Positions 5,262 to 8,413 of a DNA stretch of 8,413 bases are shown in pieces. The position numbers and the translations under genes are program-made. This stretch comes from Desulfatirhabdium butyrativorans. Its GTDB lineage: Bacteria > Desulfobacterota > Desulfobacteria > Desulfobacterales > JAIFKL01. Below the pieces are notes generated by a model, which did not search any database, was not told the DNA's origin, and saw only the letters and a program-made list of their open reading frames with translations. Location of the stretch: the NCBI GenBank assembly GCA_022736535.1, contig DZCT01000212.1:1-8413 (forward strand), written 5' to 3'. Each line of letters opens with the position of its first letter. Positions within the stretch are counted from its first letter, which is position 1.

Positions 5262-6365
5262 ATGCGAAATATTATAGATAAAATAGGCTATGAAAACAAT
5301 GAAGTAAAAGATATTATCGGCGAATCTGTTATTATGAAAAATTTAAAAGAACAGGTTCAAGTAGCGGCTCACCTGCCTTGGCCCATTCTTATCTTGGGCG
5401 AGACAGGTGCCGGCAAAGAAGTTGCGGCAAGAGCGATACACAATGCAGGTCCCAGACAGGACAGGGAATTTGTGTTTCTCAACTGCGGCGGAATGCCGGA
5501 CACTTTAGTCGAAAGTGAACTTTTCGGATATGTAAAAGGCGCTTTTACAGATGCCAAAAAGGATAAAAAAGGAAAATTTGAAGAAGCAAACGGAGGAACT
5601 ATTTTTTTAGATGAGATAGGAAATGCTCCTTACAAGCTTCAAATCTCTTTGCTACGGGTACTTGAAACCGGAAAAATTGCGCCCGTCGGTGCGAATCGTG
5701 AAAAGCCTGTTGATGTAAGAATCATCTGCGCCACAAATAGGACCTTAGAGGAATTAAAATACCATAAAAAAGGAATAAGGAACGATCTTCTTAATCGTAT
5801 CGGCGCATTGATTATCACGGTTCCGCCGCTTAAGGATCATAAAGAAGATATTTCTGATTTAACTAAAAATTTTATTCAAGAGTTTAATGAGCAAGTCAGT
5901 GTGTTCACCGGAGAAAAAACTTTGGAAATATCAATTTCCGAGAATGCCATAGACAGATTGAAGCAATGGGATTTTCCGGAGGGAAATGTCCGGGAGTTGA
6001 GAAATATTTTACAAAGAGCAATTATGCTGTCAGGTAAAGCAAATGGCGCAATTACAGCAGAGGATGTTGAAAAAGCAATTAATTTTTGGGAATTTGGAGA
6101 AGTCCGAATTCATTCAAATCGCTTCAGAGACCTGCTTGAAGATGACTATACGGAATATGCAAAAAGAGTAAAAGGCATGAAAAATGCTCAAAAAATGAGG
6201 ATAATGGAGATAGATGAAGAGACGTTAAATGAAAAAGAAAGAATATGTTATGAAAAATTATTGGAAGAAAACGGCACGATAAATCATCTTGCCAAAAGAC
6301 TGAAAATATCAAGATCAGAACTCTCAAAAAAGCTGAAAAAACTCGGCATCGTAAACAGAAAGTAA
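5262..6365 (+). CDS. Stand-alone sigma-54 AAA+ transcription activator (bacterial enhancer-binding protein)
   Basis: This encodes 367 residues, a PspF-like layout with only about 19 residues before the AAA+ domain and therefore no receiver, PAS or GAF sensor. Visible motifs are Walker A GETGAGKE (46-53), the sigma-54 contact loop GAFTDA (93-98), Walker B TIFLDE (113-118), sensor I around VRIICATNR (152-160), arginine-finger region IRNDLLNRI (172-180) and sensor II GNVREL (241-246). The C-terminus has a Fis-type helix-turn-helix (NHLAKRLKISRSELSKKLKKLGI). The protein should bind an upstream site and hydrolyse ATP to open sigma-54 promoters. The contact loop has Asp where GAFTGA has its second Gly, a natural variant that may still function. 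The start ATG has only a weak ribosome site and lies 23 bases after the third repeat element. The gene is visibly AT-richer than the dockerin gene. A sigma-54 promoter follows at 6498, so the next gene is the obvious target. Confidence 0.9.
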   Translation: MRNIIDKIGYENNEVKDIIGESVIMKNLKEQVQVAAHLPWPILILGETGAGKEVAARAIHNAGPRQDREFVFLNCGGMPDTLVESELFGYVKGAFTDAKKDKKGKFEEANGGTIFLDEIGNAPYKLQISLLRVLETGKIAPVGANREKPVDVRIICATNRTLEELKYHKKGIRNDLLNRIGALIITVPPLKDHKEDISDLTKNFIQEFNEQVSVFTGEKTLEISISENAIDRLKQWDFPEGNVRELRNILQRAIMLSGKANGAITAEDVEKAINFWEFGEVRIHSNRFRDLLEDDYTEYAKRVKGMKNAQKMRIMEIDEETLNEKERICYEKLLEENGTINHLAKRLKISRSELSKKLKKLGIVNRK

Positions 6366-6422
6366 TCCGTCTTAACTTTTGTAAAGCTTACATACCTTAC
6401 ATTCAATTTATCATCCCCTACA

Positions 6423-6448
6423 TATACCCCTTACTTCAGCGGGGTATA
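6423..6448. promoter_or_regulatory. 8-bp inverted repeat: candidate activator site or terminator
   Basis: TATACCCC (6423-6430) and GGGGTATA (6441-6448) are perfect inverted arms around a 10-base spacer. The centre lies about 89 bases upstream of the predicted sigma-54 start, a usual distance for an enhancer bound by a Fis-type activator. It also lies 58 bases after the regulator's stop codon and is followed by a T-rich run (ACTTTTCTTT), so it could instead be an intrinsic terminator of the regulator gene. Both uses are possible, and the sequence does not decide. Confidence 0.5.
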
Positions 6449-6497
6449 ACTTTTCTTTAATTTCTTTAATAACAAGCTGTTAGTTTTTATTGACAGA

Positions 6498-6515
6498 TTG
6501 GCACTGTTTTTGCTT
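6498..6515 (+). promoter_or_regulatory. Sigma-54 (-24/-12) promoter of the propeller-peptidase gene
   Basis: TTGGCACTGTTTTTGCTT matches the consensus TTGGCAC-N5-TTGC at essentially every fixed position. GG (6500-6501) and GC (6512-6513) are separated by exactly 10 bases, as required. Transcription is expected near 6525. The only gene downstream in this direction is the exported peptidase gene at 6649, and the gene immediately upstream encodes a sigma-54 activator, which strongly supports a real promoter. Confidence 0.85.
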
Positions 6516-6524
6516 GAACATATA

Positions 6525-6648
6525 GCATATCTGATTTCAAACGACGCTTTACGATAGGGACATAAGGGGGTGGTGAACATCAGGCTATGCTTTACCGGTA
6601 CAGAGAATAACGGAAGTATCAAGTAACTTTTTTAACAAGGAGGGTTTT
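6525..6648 (+). other. About 124-nt leader of the peptidase mRNA
   Basis: The predicted transcript starts near 6525 and the ribosome site AAGGAGGG (6637-6644) precedes the ATG at 6649. The leader has a direct repeat GCTTTAC (6546-6552 and 6589-6595) and a G-rich run (6564-6574). I looked for cyclic-di-GMP riboswitch landmarks and did not find them. No long hairpin stands out. Its length leaves room for post-transcriptional control, but none can be claimed. Confidence 0.35.
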
Positions 6649-8413
6649 ATGAAAGGAGCTAAAATTAACTGTTTGCTGGCAGGTGTTCTCCTTATCCTGT
6701 CAATTTTTTCATTCGGAGGGGTAACACTTAACATCGGCTGGGCCGCTGACCAGACTTCCCAGATAGCTGACAATATGGTACCTTTCGGAAATTATGTCGC
6801 GGTAAGTTTTAAAAACCAGAACGGACTTTATCTTTACAATGGGACATCGTGGAGCAAATTAACCGAATGGAATCCAGAAGATATGCTTGTCAGGGGAAGC
6901 AGTTTAGTTGTGGATTTCGGGGAAAAAGGTCTTTATCAATATGACGGCTATTCACTGACCGGATTAACAGGCTGGAGCCCATCCGCTATGGTTACATGGG
7001 GAAATAATCTGGCTGCGGATTTGGACAGCATCGGGCTTTATAAATATGACGGTGCTTCATGGATCGGATTAGCCGGCTGGAATCCGGAAGATATGGTTGC
7101 ATGGGGAAGTAAATTAATCGTGGATTTCGGTGCAAACGGTCTTTGGCAGTATAACGGCAGTTCATGGAGCGGATTAGCCGGTTGGAATCCGGAAGATATG
7201 GTTTCGTGGGAAAGTAAATTAATCCTCGATTTCGGTACAAGCGGCATCTGGCAGTATGACGGCAGTTCATGGAAAGGACTTGCCGGTTGGAATCCGGAAA
7301 ATATAGCTGCATTCGGAAGTAAACTGGCAGCAGATTTCGGCGCAAACGGCATTTGGCAGTATGACGGCAGTTCATGGAGGGGTTTAGTCGCTTGGAATCC
7401 GGAAAATATAATGGCATTCGGAAATAAGCTGGTAGGGGATTTCGGTGCAAACGGGCTTTGGCAGTATGACGGCAGTTCATGGAGCCGGCTGTCCGATTGG
7501 AATGCGGCAAAAACAGTTGTGTGGGGAGACAAACTGGTAGCAGATTTCGGAGATAAAGGAATCTACTATTATAAAAGCAACGGATTTCAGAAGTTCGACT
7601 ATTCCACATTAGCAGGTACGCCCGGAGGTTCTAACCGTAAGCCTGTAGCATATCCTTTATCTCTTACGGCAGATCCGGCAATACCTTATCTGGAAAAACA
7701 GCTTATCGCGACGGATGCTGACGGCGACCGGCTGAATTATGAACTGACTGCACCGACAAGAGGTTCAGGCTATTCGGAAGCTTTTATCAGCCCGAGTTCA
7801 GGCATGTTGTATGTAACATTATCTGGTGATGGAACTCGTTCAATAAGGCTTCCTTATCATGTCAGCGACGGTAAGATATTCAGCGACTCGGTAAATATCA
7901 GCATTGAGGTGGCAGCTTCTTCTGATGAAAGACTTTTCGGCAGAGAAGAAGTTGACGCCAGAACTTATGCCGGTTTTGGGGTTGCCAATTTCAGGAGCGA
8001 TTTGTTAGGAGCTGCCGGTGAAGACCCGACAGTCCCTGCTTCAGTTGATTTGAGCGGCAACTTCCCTGTTCCGGGCAGTCAGGGAGGGCAACAAAGCTGT
8101 GTAGGATGGGCAACCGCTTATGCCTTAAAGACTTATCAGGAAAAGGTTGAGATGGGCTGGTCTCTGAATACCGCCGGTCATTTATTCAGTCCGGCATTTG
8201 TCTATAATCAGATCAATGGAGGACAAAATATACCGACTTACATATGGCGTGGATTGGATATTATCAAAAATAAAGGATGCGCCACTTTTGCGACTATACC
8301 CTACGATCAAACCGATTATCGGACACAGCCCCGCGCTGAGGCTTTTCAGGAAGCACTCAATTTTAAAGCTAAAGAATGGAAGAGGCTCAACAGCACGCCC
8401 TCAGAAATCATAG
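6649..8413 (+). CDS. Exported beta-propeller / cadherin-like / papain-family (C1) peptidase, N-terminal part
   Basis: The frame is open from ATG 6649, with a strong AAGGAGGG site, to the window end (588 complete codons). Residues 1-32 are a Sec signal peptide (cleavage near GWAAD). Residues 43-325 are eight 35-residue units with consensus MVAWGSKLIVDFG..GLWQYDGSSW.GLAGWNPED, the spacing and W/DG pattern of a beta-propeller. Residues 328-421 resemble a cadherin/Ig-like domain (NRKPVA, ATDADGDRLNYEL, YHVSDG). From about 462 a C1-type cysteine peptidase begins: VDLSG, then GSQGGQQSCVGWATAYA with probable nucleophile Cys484 and oxyanion Gln478 at the papain-like six-residue distance. The catalytic His and Asn would lie beyond the window, so activity is not shown. 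The product is probably exported and proteolytic, with the propeller as binding module. A sigma-54 promoter at 6498 and the neighbouring activator indicate conditional expression. Confidence 0.85.
   Translation, partial: MKGAKINCLLAGVLLILSIFSFGGVTLNIGWAADQTSQIADNMVPFGNYVAVSFKNQNGLYLYNGTSWSKLTEWNPEDMLVRGSSLVVDFGEKGLYQYDGYSLTGLTGWSPSAMVTWGNNLAADLDSIGLYKYDGASWIGLAGWNPEDMVAWGSKLIVDFGANGLWQYNGSSWSGLAGWNPEDMVSWESKLILDFGTSGIWQYDGSSWKGLAGWNPENIAAFGSKLAADFGANGIWQYDGSSWRGLVAWNPENIMAFGNKLVGDFGANGLWQYDGSSWSRLSDWNAAKTVVWGDKLVADFGDKGIYYYKSNGFQKFDYSTLAGTPGGSNRKPVAYPLSLTADPAIPYLEKQLIATDADGDRLNYELTAPTRGSGYSEAFISPSSGMLYVTLSGDGTRSIRLPYHVSDGKIFSDSVNISIEVAASSDERLFGREEVDARTYAGFGVANFRSDLLGAAGEDPTVPASVDLSGNFPVPGSQGGQQSCVGWATAYALKTYQEKVEMGWSLNTAGHLFSPAFVYNQINGGQNIPTYIWRGLDIIKNKGCATFATIPYDQTDYRTQPRAEAFQEALNFKAKEWKRLNSTPSEII
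6823..7557 (+). repeat. Seven tandem 105-bp repeats encoding propeller blades
   Basis: Counting from GLYLYNG, seven in-frame units of exactly 35 codons run without indels to GIYYY at 7558. A partial half-unit precedes them (MVPFGNYVAVSF, one residue longer in phase) and a diverged one follows. The middle units are highly similar at DNA level, for example around TGGAATCCGGAAGATATGG, which suggests recent unit amplification. The two long opposite-strand frames here are artefacts of this periodicity. Confidence 0.85.

Noticed and set aside
6525..6648. Possible cyclic-di-GMP riboswitch in the peptidase leader
   Set aside because: The conserved core pieces of the class I aptamer (GGCAAACC and GACGCAAAGC-type segments) are absent.
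6992..7609. Two long overlapping opposite-strand frames (6992-7609 and 7038-7532) encoding periodic proteins
   Set aside because: They are antisense readings of the 105-bp tandem repeats of the propeller gene; no ribosome site, and the forward frame has a signal peptide, recognisable domains and a promoter.
8198..8413. Forward frame of 71 codons at the window end
   Set aside because: It is out of frame with the peptidase domain, which continues open through the same bases with family-like residues.

Overview
The window looks like chromosomal DNA from a Desulfobacterota (delta-proteobacterial) genome, most likely one of the large-genome sulfate reducers related to Desulfobacteraceae/Desulfonema. 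This is an inference. It rests on three things: long exported multidomain proteins ending in dockerin-like calcium-binding tails, intergenic gaps packed with palindromic repeats of GGGGCAGCC and TTCCCACGC type, and a sigma-54 regulator beside a sigma-54 promoter. No rRNA, tRNA or CRISPR array is visible. All genes are on the + strand.

Layout: (1) 3-422 is the C-terminal end of a dockerin-tailed exported protein whose start lies upstream. (2) 443-576 is a composite palindromic repeat. (3) 669-1291 is a two-gene toxin-antitoxin-like operon (antitoxin candidate, then a TumE/DUF6516-type toxin) with its own promoter and an ATGA overlap. (4) 1314-1559 is a second composite repeat with a nested MITE-like unit. 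(5) 1584-5009 is a complete 1141-residue secreted protein: signal peptide, two Ig-like/carboxypeptidase-regulatory-like repeats, Gly-rich beta-solenoid, thrombospondin-type-3-like calcium repeats, DUF4114-like domain and dockerin-like tail. It is a paralogue of the protein in (1) over the shared region. (6) 5030-5239 is a third composite repeat. (7) 5262-6365 is a stand-alone sigma-54 AAA+ activator with a Fis-type HTH and no sensor domain. (8) 6366-6648 is a regulatory gap with a palindrome and a near-consensus -24/-12 promoter. (9) 6649 to the window end is the N-terminal 588 residues of an exported protein: eight-repeat beta-propeller-like array, cadherin/Ig-like domain, and a papain-like (C1) peptidase domain cut by the window edge. 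This last gene is open to the window end.

Functional reading: the clearest coupled unit is the activator (7) plus the sigma-54 promoter (8) plus the propeller-peptidase gene (9), which looks like a locally controlled exported protease. The two dockerin-tailed proteins are probably cell-surface or extracellular calcium-dependent proteins. Their 3' ends share a stretch of almost identical DNA that crosses the stop codon into the downstream repeat, which points to recent duplication or gene conversion. The toxin-antitoxin pair sits between the two paralogues with repeat elements on each side.
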